The position numbers and the translations under genes are program-made. The notes under the pieces were generated by a model. The model did no database searches. It was not told where the DNA came from and worked only from the letters and a program-made list of their open reading frames with translations. From Clostridium sp. K13 (GTDB taxonomy: Bacteria > Bacillota > Clostridia > Clostridiales > Clostridiaceae), in the NCBI RefSeq assembly GCF_019734195.1, contig NZ_JAASHM010000015.1:20971-84970 (forward strand): DNA of 64,000 nt, given 5' to 3'. How positions within the stretch are numbered: position 1 is the stretch's first letter; each line of letters starts with the position of its first letter. Positions 8,644-17,168 of the stretch are shown piece by piece.

Positions 8644-8655
8644 TGTATGCATACA
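8644..8655. promoter_or_regulatory. Perfect 12-bp palindrome upstream of pdxS
   Basis: TGTATGCATACA is a perfect palindrome 74 bases upstream of the pdxS start, close to where the promoter should lie. It could be an operator for a MocR-type PdxR or another regulator. No such regulator gene is nearby, and the assignment is inference. Confidence 0.35.
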
Positions 8656-8729
8656 TTTGTTGTTATAAATAAATACAGTTATTATTATACCTATATTTTT
8701 ATTTTATGTAATTTTATAGAGGTATTATC

Positions 8730-9599
8730 ATGAGTAGATTAGAATTAAACAAAAACTTAGCTCAAATGTTAAAAGGTGGAGTTATAATGGATGTTACAAC
8801 TCCAGAGGAAGCAATTATTGCCGAAAAAGCTGGTGCTTGTGCTGTAATGGCACTTGAAAGAGTTCCTTCTGATATAAGAAAAGAAGGTGGAGTTGCTAGA
8901 ATGTCAGATCCTAAAATGATTAAAGAAATTCAAGCTGCTGTTTCCATTCCTGTTATGGCAAAAGTTAGAATTGGTCATTTTGTTGAAGCTCAAATACTAG
9001 AAGCATTAGGTATTGATTATATTGATGAAAGTGAAGTATTAACTCCTGCAGATAATAGCTATCATATAAATAAGCATGATTTTAAAGCTCCATTTGTATG
9101 TGGTGCAAGAAATTTAGGTGAAGCTCTTAGAAGAATTGGTGAAGGTGCTTCAATGATAAGAACAAAAGGAGAAGCTGGCACTGGAGATGTTGTACAAGCA
9201 GTTACTCATATGAGAACTATTTGTGATGATATGAGAAGAGTAAAAAATTCACCTAAAGAAGAACTTATGACCTTAGCCAAAGAGTTTAATGCTCCTTATG
9301 ATTTAATACAATATGTATGGGAAAACGGAAAGTTACCTGTTGTAAACTTTTCTGCTGGTGGAATTGCAACCCCTGCTGATGCCGCATTAATGATGCAATT
9401 AGGCTGTGATGGAGTATTTGTTGGTTCTGGAATATTTAAATCTGGTAACCCTGAAAAAAGGGCTAGAGCAATTGTTTTAGCTACAACTTATTACAATGAT
9501 CCTATTAAATTAGCTGAAATATCTGAGGATTTAGGTGATGCAATGAGTGGAATTAACTGCAATGAAATTACTTCTAGATACGAAGAAAGAGGATGGTAA
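8730..9599 (+). CDS. pdxS: Pyridoxal 5'-phosphate synthase, synthase subunit PdxS
   Basis: The 289-residue TIM-barrel subunit joins ribose 5-phosphate (or ribulose 5-phosphate), glyceraldehyde 3-phosphate and ammonia into pyridoxal 5'-phosphate in the cytosol. The sequence is strongly conserved. It has [12 protein letters not shown] near the N terminus, the catalytic Lys in MAKVRIGH (K78, equivalent to Lys81 in B. subtilis), the second Lys region [11 protein letters not shown], and the phosphate-binding FSAGGIATP and GVFVGSGIF loops. Length matches the family. pdxT starts one base after the stop codon, so the two subunits that form the 12+12 complex are translated together. Confidence 0.98.
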   Translation: MSRLELNKNLAQMLKGGVIMDVTTPEEAIIAEKAGACAVMALERVPSDIRKEGGVARMSDPKMIKEIQAAVSIPVMAKVRIGHFVEAQILEALGIDYIDESEVLTPADNSYHINKHDFKAPFVCGARNLGEALRRIGEGASMIRTKGEAGTGDVVQAVTHMRTICDDMRRVKNSPKEELMTLAKEFNAPYDLIQYVWENGKLPVVNFSAGGIATPADAALMMQLGCDGVFVGSGIFKSGNPEKRARAIVLATTYYNDPIKLAEISEDLGDAMSGINCNEITSRYEERGW

Positions 9600-9600
9600 A

Positions 9601-10170
9601 ATGAAAATAGGTGTGTTATCACTTCAAGGCGGTGTAATAGAACATATTAATGCTATTTTATCATTAGGTCATGAAGCTATAGAAGTTAAAACATTAGAAA
9701 ACCTTAAAAATATAGATGCATTAATACTTCCAGGTGGTGAAAGTACAACTATAGGTAAACTTTTAAAAATTACCGAACTTTTAAATCCACTACGAAAAAT
9801 GATTCAAAATGGATTACCTGTATGGGGAACATGTGCTGGTATGATTTTACTTGCAAAAAATATAGAAAATGAAGAAACTACTCACTTAGGTGTTATGGAC
9901 ATTACAGTTAAAAGAAATGCTTATGGCACTCAATTAGATAGTTTTACTACAAATACTATAATTAAAGAAATTAGTAAATCTCCCATAGAGTTAGTATTTG
10001 TAAGAGCTCCTTATATAACTGATGTTAATCCTAATATATCTATTATTGCAACGCTAGATAATAATATAGTTGCAGTAAGACAAGATAATATTCTTGCAAC
10101 CTCATTTCATCCTGAACTTACTAATGATACTTCATTTTTAAATTATTTTATTAACAACATAGTAACATAA
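9601..10170 (+). CDS. pdxT: Pyridoxal 5'-phosphate synthase, glutaminase subunit PdxT
   Basis: The start is ATG 9601, one base after the pdxS stop. A longer in-frame reading overlaps pdxS and is not supported. The 189-residue class I glutaminase supplies ammonia to PdxS. It shows LSLQGGVIEH, LPGGESTT, the nucleophile Cys in WGTCAGM (C78), and the His-Glu pair in SFHPEL near residue 170. Length and order are standard for Firmicute pdxST operons. No terminator is obvious after it, so some read-through into cotJABC, 56 bases on, is possible. Confidence 0.97.
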   Translation: MKIGVLSLQGGVIEHINAILSLGHEAIEVKTLENLKNIDALILPGGESTTIGKLLKITELLNPLRKMIQNGLPVWGTCAGMILLAKNIENEETTHLGVMDITVKRNAYGTQLDSFTTNTIIKEISKSPIELVFVRAPYITDVNPNISIIATLDNNIVAVRQDNILATSFHPELTNDTSFLNYFINNIVT

Positions 10171-10226
10171 TATTAAATTCTCTCATATTATATTATGAAT
10201 ACACTTTATTAAAGGATGATGTTTAT

Positions 10227-10376
10227 ATGAACAAAAGAGAAAAAAATGATTATGCCAAAACTATTATTGTTCCTCAAAAATACGAAAACCTTCTAAATCC
10301 TACAACTGCATTAAAACTAGGTACTATATTTAAAGATTTATATAGACCTTACACTAAAAATGATAGCAGATATTAG
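10227..10376 (+). CDS. cotJA: Spore coat-associated protein CotJA
   Basis: This 49-residue gene is recognisable by ALKLGTIFKDLYRPY near its C terminus, which matches the CotJA signature (EALxxGTxFPxLYxPY). It lies directly before cotJB. The start ATG 10227 follows AAAGGATGATG. In Bacillus the cotJ operon is transcribed in the mother cell under sigma-E, and CotJA is needed for CotJC to join the coat. The very small size and position in a cotJA-B-C series make the call firm. Confidence 0.88.
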   Translation: MNKREKNDYAKTIIVPQKYENLLNPTTALKLGTIFKDLYRPYTKNDSRY

Positions 10377-10388
10377 GAGGTATTATTT

Positions 10389-10637
10389 ATGTGTAAAAAT
10401 GATTTGTTAAATGAAATAAAAAAATATCAATTTTATGCTGTAGAATTAAATCTTTATCTCGATAATTTTCCAAATAATCCAAAGGCGCAAAATGATTATA
10501 AAGTAATTTCTAAAAAACTTGATAATCTAATAATGGATTATGAAAATACTTTTGGTCCATTAAGAAACTTTGGTTCTGCTTATTTTGAAAATCCAACCGC
10601 TTGGGTAGAATCACCCTGGCCTTGGGAAAATTATTAA
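10389..10637 (+). CDS. cotJB: Spore coat protein CotJB
   Basis: The 82-residue protein begins behind AGGAGG with an 8-base spacer. It carries the CotJB-type core: helical YAVELNLYLDNFPNN, then YENTFGPL and the C-terminal WVESPWPWENY motif. In known sporeformers CotJB is a coat component made together with the manganese catalase CotJC. It sits 12 bases after cotJA and 13 bases before cotJC. Its function is structural and not understood in detail. Confidence 0.93.
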   Translation: MCKNDLLNEIKKYQFYAVELNLYLDNFPNNPKAQNDYKVISKKLDNLIMDYENTFGPLRNFGSAYFENPTAWVESPWPWENY

Positions 10638-10650
10638 GGAGGTTTAATTT

Positions 10651-11211
10651 ATGTGGTACTATGTTAAAACTTTAGAATATCCAATTAATTTAAAATCTAA
10701 CGATTTAAAAATGGCTAAATTCCTTATGTCTCAATATGGAGGACCTGATGGTGAATTAAGTGCTGCTTTAAGATATTTAAACCAAAGATATACTATGCCT
10801 ACTGGAAAATCAAAAGCATTATTAACTGATATAGGCACTGAAGAAATGGCTCATGTGGAAATGATTGCAACTATGATTTATCAACTAATGTCAAATGCTT
10901 CATTAGATGATTTAAAAAAAGCTGATTTAGCTGCTCATTATACAGATCACGGCAGAGCTTTATATTATACTGATTCACAAGGTAATCCTTGGACAGCAAC
11001 TTATATTCAAGCTAAAGGTGATGTTATCGCAGACCTTCATGAAGATATGGCTGCTGAACAAAAAGCTAGAGCAACTTATGAATGGCTTATAAATTTAACA
11101 GATGATCATGATATTAAAGACATTCTTAAATTCCTAAGACAAAGAGAAGTTGTTCATTTTCAAAGATTTGGTGAAGCTTTAATGGATGTACAAGATTATA
11201 TTAAATATTAA
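10651..11211 (+). CDS. cotJC: Spore coat manganese catalase CotJC
   Basis: The 186-residue ferritin-like protein belongs to the dimanganese catalase family. It shows the CotJC start MWYYVKTLEYP, SQYGGPDGELSAALRYLNQRY, the metal-ligand helices EEMAHVEMI and DLHEDMAAEQKARATYEWL, and REVVHFQRFGEAL. The Glu and His residues of a di-Mn site (E, ExxH, E, ExxxH) are all visible. It probably removes hydrogen peroxide in the spore coat. The operon ends in a strong terminator. Confidence 0.96.
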   Translation: MWYYVKTLEYPINLKSNDLKMAKFLMSQYGGPDGELSAALRYLNQRYTMPTGKSKALLTDIGTEEMAHVEMIATMIYQLMSNASLDDLKKADLAAHYTDHGRALYYTDSQGNPWTATYIQAKGDVIADLHEDMAAEQKARATYEWLINLTDDHDIKDILKFLRQREVVHFQRFGEALMDVQDYIKY

Positions 11212-11248
11212 TTTTGAAGCTTTGATTTTAATCTAACATTATAAAATT

Positions 11249-11282
11249 AAGTAGATAAGTTATAACTTATCTACTTTCCTTT
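11249..11282 (+). terminator. Terminator of the cotJ operon
   Basis: The sequence from 11249 to 11276 is a perfect 28-base palindrome (AAGTAGATAAGTTA and its complement), followed by TCCTTTT. It lies between convergent genes and may also stop the opposing flavoprotein transcript. Confidence 0.8.
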
Positions 11283-11332
11283 TATTCTTTCAATTATATA
11301 TTTAACCAAGCTTTTCTTTGCTTAATATTTAT

Positions 11333-12538
11333 TTAAAAGTCTGATCCTGCTAAATATCCAGTTGAAAAAGCCATTTGTAAATTATAACCACCTGTTTCAG
11401 CATCAATATCTATAACTTCTCCTGCAAAATAAAGATTGTTAATTATCTTAGATTCCATTGTTGAAGCATTAATTTCCTTTACTTTAACTCCTCCTGAAGT
11501 AACTTGTGCTGCTTTAATAGTTAAAGTTTCTCTTGCTGTAAGCTTCATTTCTTTAATATACTCTATGATTTTATTCTCATCTTCTTTTCTTAAATCACTA
11601 GCCTTAACTTCACTTAAATCTAGAACTTCAAATACTACCTTTAAGAAGTTTTGTGGAAGAATTCCCTTTAAATTATTAAGTACTGTTTTATTGGGGTTAC
11701 TTCTTATTAATTGTGATAATTCCTCTTTGGTTTTATCTTTTAAAAAGTCTAAGTTTACTTCTACCTCTCCCTCTCCTAAAGCCTTACTTAAATATGAAGA
11801 TAGCTTTAAAACTGCTGGTCCGGATATTCCAAAGTGAGTAAATAACATATCCCCAAACTTTTCAACCTTTTTCTTTTTCAATTTAGCTGAAACTACAACA
11901 TCTTTCATTGCAACACCTTGTAATTTTTTCACAAACTCTTCTTTTATAACAAGAGGGATTAATGCTGCATAAATTGGTGTTATTGTATGCCCATGTTTTT
12001 CTAACACTTCATACATAGCTCCATCTGAACCTGTATGTGGAAAACTTTTTCCTCCTGTAGTTATTATAACCTTATCACCTAATATTTTTTCACCATAAGA
12101 AGTTATAACACCTTTAATAACTCCCTCTTCTACTATTAAGTCATTTATTAATGTATTATATCTAACTTTAACTTTATTATTTTCTAAATCGCTTCTTAAA
12201 AGCTCTATAACTTCATCAGCTTTATCACTTTTTGTATATACTTTCTCATCAAGCTCAACTTTATATTCAAGCCCATTATTACTAAAGTATTCTAAAAGTG
12301 AATAATTTGAAAATGTATATAAAGCACTATATAAGAATTTCTTATTATTTACTATCTTATCAAAAAATTCTTCAATATCTCTATTATTAGTTATATTACA
12401 ACGACCACCACCAGTAAGTCTTAGCTTCATTCCAATTTCTTTATTTCTTTCTATTAATGTAACTTCATTATTTTTTGCTGCACTAAGAGCTGCCATAATT
12501 CCAGCAGGTCCTCCCCCAACAACTATAACTTTAGCCAA
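11333..12538 (-). CDS. HI0933/YhiN (BaiN)-family FAD-dependent oxidoreductase
   Basis: The start is TTG 12536-12538, 6 bases after GAGGTG, giving MAKVIVVGGGPAGIMAALS. A GTG three codons earlier lies inside the ribosome site. The 401-residue protein has an N-terminal Rossmann FAD-binding motif (GGGPAG), the family motif RLTGGGRCNITN at about 40-50, TTGGKSFPHTGSDG in the middle, and the C-terminal FAD motif FAGEVIDIDAETGGYNLQMAFSTG. Some relatives act in bile acid 7-dehydroxylation (BaiN), but the family is near-universal in clostridia and no bai gene is here, so the physiological substrate is unknown. Confidence 0.92.
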   Translation of the reverse strand: MAKVIVVGGGPAGIMAALSAAKNNEVTLIERNKEIGMKLRLTGGGRCNITNNRDIEEFFDKIVNNKKFLYSALYTFSNYSLLEYFSNNGLEYKVELDEKVYTKSDKADEVIELLRSDLENNKVKVRYNTLINDLIVEEGVIKGVITSYGEKILGDKVIITTGGKSFPHTGSDGAMYEVLEKHGHTITPIYAALIPLVIKEEFVKKLQGVAMKDVVVSAKLKKKKVEKFGDMLFTHFGISGPAVLKLSSYLSKALGEGEVEVNLDFLKDKTKEELSQLIRSNPNKTVLNNLKGILPQNFLKVVFEVLDLSEVKASDLRKEDENKIIEYIKEMKLTARETLTIKAAQVTSGGVKVKEINASTMESKIINNLYFAGEVIDIDAETGGYNLQMAFSTGYLAGSDF

Positions 12539-12878
12539 ACTTGTCACCTCACTAAATTTCCTTTGTTCAATTACCCATTATATCATAAATAATATTCAAA
12601 TTTTTAATTTTGTTAATCTAAATTAAATCAAACTTAGAATTTAGATTTTCTTATATGTACACTGTAGTATAAATATAAAAATTAAAACTATTAGTGTATT
12701 TAATATATTATAATTTTCTCCATAAAATCTATATATAATAACAAAAGGTAATACATAAATTTTATGCATTACCCTTTATCAATAAGTTTAATTATTTAAA
12801 TCTATTTCTTCATCTTTTCTCTCAATATCTACTGACAAAATAATCTCTTCATAAATGCACTTATAGTTATTTAATAAA
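12539..12878. other. Intergenic region with inverted repeats, no gene supported
   Basis: This stretch holds the promoter region of the flavoprotein gene and a 10-bp inverted repeat AATCTAAATT/AATTTAGATT (12615-12647). It also holds the terminator of the DUF2089 operon at about 12742-12778. A short reading frame on the minus strand (about 12790-12870) looks coding-like but has no start or ribosome site. Confidence 0.5.
12742..12778 (-). terminator. Terminator of the DUF2089 operon
   Basis: The stem AAAGGGTAATGCATAAA pairs with TTTATGTATTACCTTTT with one mismatch and a tiny loop. On the minus strand it is followed by TGTTATTATA. It lies about 100 bases after the last gene of the operon. Confidence 0.55.
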
Positions 12879-13106
12879 TTAAACTATTATTTTAACTTTA
12901 TCCCCATCTTCTGAAGTTATATTAACAACTTCAAGCCCCTTATAATTTTTCAACTCTTTCTTACAATATTTAATCATAGCTAAAATAGTTTTTTTATCTT
13001 CTTTACTAATTTCTTTGCTTGGAATTAATCTTATACATGTGCTAGCAAGTGATAATGGAACTGGAATTGATAAATTAGTATCTTTTGAATTTATCTTAAT
13101 TTTCAT
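12879..13106 (-). CDS. Small SHOCT-like/YvlB-related hypothetical protein
   Basis: The start is ATG 13106, six bases after AGGTG; earlier GTG and ATG codons overlap the ribosome site. The 75-residue product is MKIKINSKDTNLSIPVPLSL followed by a helix and the C-terminal SEDGDKVKIIV. That ending repeats the ending of the preceding gene (SADGDIVKILV), so the two proteins share a C-terminal motif and are probably diverged relatives. It is the last of three genes in the DUF2089 operon. Function is unknown. Confidence 0.75.
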   Translation of the reverse strand: MKIKINSKDTNLSIPVPLSLASTCIRLIPSKEISKEDKKTILAMIKYCKKELKNYKGLEVVNITSEDGDKVKIIV

Positions 13107-13115
13107 AACCATCAC

Positions 13116-13493
13116 CTACTCAACTAAAATTTTAACTATATCTCCATCTGCTGAATTTATATTTAATATTTCTCCCATAACAGAAGAATCTAATGAACTA
13201 CTTATAATATCAATTAATTCATCCATATTTACTCCATCTACATTTGTTGACATCATAGGTAACTTACCAGTAGCTTTTATTATTGTTTTTATTACTTTAA
13301 CAGGTAATTTAAGTTTTACCTCATCTCCTTCATGACTTTCGATATTAACCCTTAACATCTTATTATCATAATCCTTAACTGTGATTATTTCTTGACTTGG
13401 TTGTTCTAATGCATCTATAAGCTCCTTTGCTTTATCAGCATTTAACTTTCCTTCCTCAACCATCTTTAAAATTCTCATAACCTCTTCATTCAT
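13116..13493 (-). CDS. SHOCT-like domain protein in a DUF2089 operon
   Basis: The 125-residue protein starts with a short helical N-terminal domain (EEVMRILKMVEEGKLNADKAKELIDAL). This is the helical SHOCT-like motif also seen at the C terminus of the upstream DUF2089 protein (ILEALEKGEISADEALKKL). The remainder is beta-rich and resembles the start of YvlB/LiaX-type proteins (RVNIESHEGDEVKLKLPVKV). Such proteins are linked to cell-envelope stress in Firmicutes by family knowledge. It sits between the DUF2089 gene (16 bases upstream) and the small paralogue (about 10 bases downstream). Confidence 0.8.
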   Translation of the reverse strand: MNEEVMRILKMVEEGKLNADKAKELIDALEQPSQEIITVKDYDNKMLRVNIESHEGDEVKLKLPVKVIKTIIKATGKLPMMSTNVDGVNMDELIDIISSSLDSSVMGEILNINSADGDIVKILVE

Positions 13494-13509
13494 TCTCTTA
13501 TACCTCCAA

Positions 13510-13875
13510 TTATTCTTTTAATTTTTTTAAAGCCTCATCTGCAGATATTTCTCCTTTTTCTAAAGCTTCTAAAATATCTGTCTTTTCCTTTTTACTTTGC
13601 GTTTCCTTTATAACATCATATCCTAAAGCTAGTATTACTTCATCAAGCTTTGCTCTAACTGTTGGATAAGATATACCTAACTCTTTTTCTACATCTTTTA
13701 TACTCCCTCTGCATTTCACAAAAGTTTCTATAAAATAAAGTTGTTGAGAAGTTAAATAATCAAATTTTGATAAACTAAATTCATTTTCTATAGTTGTACT
13801 ACACCTTGCACATTTTAATCTTATAACTTTAAGATTTTGATTACATACAGGACATTTACTTAAAACCTTATACAC
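13510..13875 (-). CDS. DUF2089-family zinc-ribbon/HTH regulatory protein
   Basis: The start is GTG 13873-13875, six bases after GAGGTG. The ATG ten codons upstream overlaps the predicted -10 box and cannot be used. The 121-residue protein has a zinc ribbon with two Cys pairs (CPVCNQNL, CARCSTT) and a helix-turn-helix region (FVKCRGSIKDVEKELGISYPTVRAKLDEV). It ends in a SHOCT-like helix pair (EALEKGEISADEALKKL). It likely regulates this operon or envelope genes. It is first of three genes. Confidence 0.88.
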   Translation of the reverse strand: MYKVLSKCPVCNQNLKVIRLKCARCSTTIENEFSLSKFDYLTSQQLYFIETFVKCRGSIKDVEKELGISYPTVRAKLDEVILALGYDVIKETQSKKEKTDILEALEKGEISADEALKKLKE

Positions 13876-13895
13876 GCAACTCACCTCTTGTCTAT

Positions 13896-13924
13896 ATATT
13901 ACCATTATTTTTATTATCTGTAAA
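13896..13924 (-). promoter_or_regulatory. Promoter of the DUF2089 operon
   Basis: On the minus strand TTTACA (13919-13924), a 17-base spacer and TAATAT (13896-13901) precede the GTG start by about 20 bases. This predicts a very short leader and supports the GTG start. Confidence 0.6.
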
Positions 13925-14185
13925 TCATCTATTTAATATTTTTAATTCTGATATTAATTTTTTTTATTTTTTTATCTATTTTATTAATTTTTTTAATATA
14001 TTAATTAATTTTTCTTATAATAATATTATTTTAATCTTTTTTAAGAAATTGTTCGTTTGATTTTAATAAATTAATCATATATAATTTATTAAAATAGGTA
14101 ATACATACTGCTTTAACTATCTAATTCCATTTAGGTAATTTTATTACCTTATCATTGAAATAATTTATTTAAAAAGGAGATACTT

Positions 14186-15496
14186 ATGGGATTAAAGAAG
14201 AGAATTTCAGCATTACTTATATGTGGTGCAATTATTTTAGGAAATGTAACACCAGTTTTTGCTGATGTTGCTAATGTAGTAACATTAGGTGCAAACCTAA
14301 CTGATGAGCAAAAGCAAATAGTTCTAGACTACTTTGGAGTAAAAGAAAATGAAGTAGTTGTATTAGAAGTTAATAATCAAGAAGAAAGAAAATATTTAGA
14401 AGGAATAGCCCCTGAAGCTCAAATAGGTACAAGAACTTATTCTTGTGCATATGTACAACCTACTAAAAAAGGAAGTGCTATTAATGTTAAAACTGTAAAC
14501 TTAACATATGTTACTTCTTCTATGATTGCAAGTACTCTTACAACTTGCGGAATTACTGATGCAAATGTAATAGCTATGACTCCATTGTCAGGAGGGGTTA
14601 GTGGTACTGGTGCCTTAACTGGAATAATGAAAGCTTTCGAAGACGCTACTGGCGAACCTCTTGATGAAGAAAAGAAAGAAATCGCATCTGAAGAATTAGT
14701 TATAACTGGTGACTTAGGTGAAGATATTGGACAAGATAAAGCTACTGGAGTAATTAATGATATAAAGACCGAAATCATAAAAAATAATACTCAAGATACT
14801 ATCCAAATTGCAGATACAATAAATAATGTGACTAATAATTACAATATAACTTTAACACCAGAACAACAACAACAATTAGAAAGTTTAATGGCTAAGGTTG
14901 CAGCACAAGATTATGATTATAAAGAGATGAAAGATGCTTTAAATAGCGTTAAAGACGTAGTTAATCAAAAGCTAGATGAAATGGGTGAAAAAGTATCAAC
15001 TGGTGTAATTGATTCTATAAAAGAATGGTTTACTGGAATTGGTGATTGGTTCACTGGTTTATTTAATAATAACGATAAAGATTTAGGAATATTAGAAACA
15101 ACTAATGATAATCTTTTAGGTGATAATGTTGTAGTTGATGCAACTGATAAAGATGCTATAAAATTACCAACTACTGAGGAAACTAAAGGTTTCTTCCAAA
15201 AAATTTGGGATTGGTTTACTGGTTTATTTGATAATAACACTGATACAAATGAATCTGAAAACAATGAAAATTCTACAGAACAGGTTGATGCTCCTATTAT
15301 AGGCGGTCCTGAAGATAATGACTCTAATACTACAGGCGATACTGTAACTACACCTGAAGAAAATACTGGTGAAGAAACTTCTCCTCAAGAAGATACTACT
15401 GAAGAAAATGATACAAATTCTACTACTGACAATACAGATAACTCAAATGTAGATACTTCTCAGGATGAAAATAATACTGAAAATACTAATAATTAA
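14186..15496 (+). CDS. Secreted DUF1002-domain protein with acidic low-complexity tail
   Basis: The ATG at 14186 follows AAAAAGGAG. The 436-residue protein has a signal peptide (1-27, cleavage near VFA-D) and a DUF1002 domain at about 28-250. Two copies of an amphipathic Trp-rich motif follow (WFTGIGDWFTGLFNNN near 281 and WDWFTGLFDNN near 340). The last 85 residues are rich in Asn, Glu, Asp and Thr, suggesting an extended tail. There is no LPXTG or other anchor. DUF1002 proteins are common, exported and uncharacterised in clostridia. A plus-strand terminator is not obvious; the gene runs into a hairpin-rich repeat element. Confidence 0.88.
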   Translation: MGLKKRISALLICGAIILGNVTPVFADVANVVTLGANLTDEQKQIVLDYFGVKENEVVVLEVNNQEERKYLEGIAPEAQIGTRTYSCAYVQPTKKGSAINVKTVNLTYVTSSMIASTLTTCGITDANVIAMTPLSGGVSGTGALTGIMKAFEDATGEPLDEEKKEIASEELVITGDLGEDIGQDKATGVINDIKTEIIKNNTQDTIQIADTINNVTNNYNITLTPEQQQQLESLMAKVAAQDYDYKEMKDALNSVKDVVNQKLDEMGEKVSTGVIDSIKEWFTGIGDWFTGLFNNNDKDLGILETTNDNLLGDNVVVDATDKDAIKLPTTEETKGFFQKIWDWFTGLFDNNTDTNESENNENSTEQVDAPIIGGPEDNDSNTTGDTVTTPEENTGEETSPQEDTTEENDTNSTTDNTDNSNVDTSQDENNTENTNN

Positions 15497-15506
15497 CAAT
15501 AACACG

Positions 15507-15722
15507 AGATCGGATCAAAACTTTATTCTACACACTTTTATTTAAGGTAAGAGTGAATATTTAAGGTTGAAACTGCCATGGCAGTTTCTTAAAATATATA
15601 TTTTTTAATTCAGCTTAGCTGAATTATTTCCTTAACTTTTCACTCTTACTTCTTCACTCCTCACTAAATAAATTGCCTTGCAATTTATTCATTATGTGAA
15701 TTAATAGTTTTGATACGGCCTC
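15507..15722. repeat. Nested-hairpin intergenic element, copy A
   Basis: The outer arms CGGATCAAAACT (15511-15522) and AGTTTTGATACGG (15706-15718) are inverted. Inside is a second inverted pair, GTAAGAGTGAATATTTAAGG (15547-15566) against CCTTAACTTTTCACTCTTAC (15630-15649). That pair encloses a perfect 20-base palindrome (15569-15588) and AATTCAGC-TTA-GCTGAATT (15607-15625). A further hairpin, AATAAATTGC-CTT-GCAATTTATT, is at 15667-15689. It lies between convergent genes. Copy B shares about 95 bases at roughly 89 percent identity by eye. Confidence 0.8.
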
Positions 15723-15751
15723 TTTTAAATTTTTCTCTTTATATGTTCTAA

Positions 15752-16630
15752 CTATCTATTTTTAAAATTATATAAAGCGCCTAGCATTCCTGCATTGTTT
15801 TGATTTTCTGCAAATTCTATTCTAACATTATTATATACACTTTCTATAAGTTTTTCTTTTAATGATGTTTTTATTTTTTCCTCTAAATATTCTTTTTGTG
15901 CCATTATTCCTCCACCAAGTACTACTACCTCTGGATTAATAACATAAACAATATAAGAAATTCCTAATGTTAAATTATCTACTAATTTATCTATTTCTTC
16001 AATACAATCAATATCACCCTTCTTAGCTAAATCAAAGATTATTTTACCATTAATATCAGATTTATCAATATTTTTTCTTGCTGCAACTTTTTCTACTAAC
16101 TTACTAGTTGCCGCAACATCTTGAAGATCCTCTCCATTTATTTTCATATATCCAACTTCTCCAGCACTATTGCTGAATCCAGGAAGTACCTTTCCATTAA
16201 TTATAACGCATCCACCTATTCCTGTACCAATAGTAAGACATACACAAGAGTGTGAATTTTTAGCTGCTCCAAGCCAAAACTCACCTAATCCAGCACAATT
16301 AACATCATTCTCTACTTCGCATCTAATTTTAAACTCTTTTTCTAATTCTTTTTTAATTTCAACACCTATATAATTAGGTATTAAACTAGATGCATATATT
16401 ATCTTTCCTTCCTTAGGATCTACCATCCCTGCAGTTGATACACATATACCATCTACTTTATGTTCAATAATATAATTTCTTACTATGTCTTTTACTTTTT
16501 CTAAAATTGATAAGCCGCCTTTGCTTGCTTCTGTATCCATTTGGGCCATTTTAATTATTTCGCCATCTTCTCTTGTAACTGAATGTTTTATTGCTGTTCC
16601 ACCAATATCTATACAAATATATTTTTTCAT
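15752..16630 (-). CDS. nanK: ROK-family sugar kinase, probable N-acetylmannosamine kinase
   Basis: The 292-residue ASKHA kinase begins with the phosphate-binding DIGGTAIK (8-15) and has the ROK motifs ENDVNCAGLGE and TIGTGIGG. It ends with VVLGGGI near residue 240. The usual ROK zinc-binding Cys cluster (CxCGxxGC) is absent; the corresponding region reads AGEVGYMKINGEDLQDVAA. As the last gene of the nan operon it should phosphorylate N-acetylmannosamine from the lyase, giving the NanE substrate. That substrate is inferred from context. A hairpin between it and the upstream YhcH gene may lower its expression. Confidence 0.88.
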   Translation of the reverse strand: MKKYICIDIGGTAIKHSVTREDGEIIKMAQMDTEASKGGLSILEKVKDIVRNYIIEHKVDGICVSTAGMVDPKEGKIIYASSLIPNYIGVEIKKELEKEFKIRCEVENDVNCAGLGEFWLGAAKNSHSCVCLTIGTGIGGCVIINGKVLPGFSNSAGEVGYMKINGEDLQDVAATSKLVEKVAARKNIDKSDINGKIIFDLAKKGDIDCIEEIDKLVDNLTLGISYIVYVINPEVVVLGGGIMAQKEYLEEKIKTSLKEKLIESVYNNVRIEFAENQNNAGMLGALYNFKNR

Positions 16631-16675
16631 AATATCACCCTTACTGCTTATTTTAACTTACTACTAATCCAAGTT

Positions 16676-16704
16676 CTTAAAAGGGAGTATAGAAATACTC
16701 CCCT
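16676..16704 (-). terminator. Hairpin between YhcH gene and nanK, possible partial terminator
   Basis: GGGAGTAT/ATACTCCC (16683-16702, 8-bp stem, 4-base loop) is followed on the minus strand by TTTTAAG. It sits inside the operon and could reduce read-through into nanK. The T run is short. Confidence 0.55.
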
Positions 16705-16712
16705 TATTTATT

Positions 16713-17165
16713 TTAAACTATCTTTACTTTAAATATTGCTTTCTTTATATTTTCACTTTCATTTACTCTTATAGCTGTCATATGAGCATCTTCTGGATAG
16801 CATATTAGAAAATCACCTTTTGCTAATATCACACTTGCTGATTCATTCCCATTTAGAGGTAAGAAATCACTATCTTCTTCATATTCCTTTTGCTCTAAAT
16901 TATCAATATGATTAAGTGAAATTTTCTCTGTTCCATCTAATATTAAGTGAACATCAATATACTTTCTATGAGCTTCCCAAAATCTCTCATCTTTATCAAC
17001 TGTATTATAAGATACAATATTAACAAATACATCATCACCATTAATTTCATGACTTCCTGTATTAAATGTTTTTAAATCATTTTCAAGAGAATATTTAAAG
17101 CATGCTAAAATTCTTTCATCTATAAAACTATATCTTTCTTTGTCTTTTATATTTCCAAAAATCAT
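16713..17165 (-). CDS. YhcH/YjgK/YiaL-family protein (sialic acid anomerase-like)
   Basis: The 150-residue beta-barrel protein shows family motifs such as FWEAHRKYIDVHLILDGTEKI (metal-binding His/Glu region) and the C-terminal FLICYPEDAHMTAIRV. In E. coli the YhcH homologue NanQ speeds the interconversion of sialic acid anomers. Its place here, three bases after the sialic acid symporter, supports that role. It should act in the cytosol on incoming Neu5Ac or on the operon's sugar intermediates. Confidence 0.9.
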   Translation of the reverse strand: MIFGNIKDKERYSFIDERILACFKYSLENDLKTFNTGSHEINGDDVFVNIVSYNTVDKDERFWEAHRKYIDVHLILDGTEKISLNHIDNLEQKEYEEDSDFLPLNGNESASVILAKGDFLICYPEDAHMTAIRVNESENIKKAIFKVKIV

Positions 17166-17168
17166 ATT

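Noticed and set aside
8620..8729. Possible MocR/PdxR regulation inferred from the palindrome before pdxS
   Set aside because: Kept only as a low-confidence site; no tandem direct repeats typical of PdxR sites were seen.
11436..11837. Plus-strand open frame of 133 codons inside the flavoprotein gene
   Set aside because: Lies antisense to a strongly conserved gene and has no ribosome site.
12790..12870. Coding-like short frame after the DUF2089 operon (minus strand)
   Set aside because: No start codon with ribosome site and fewer than 30 codons; may be a remnant but cannot be supported.
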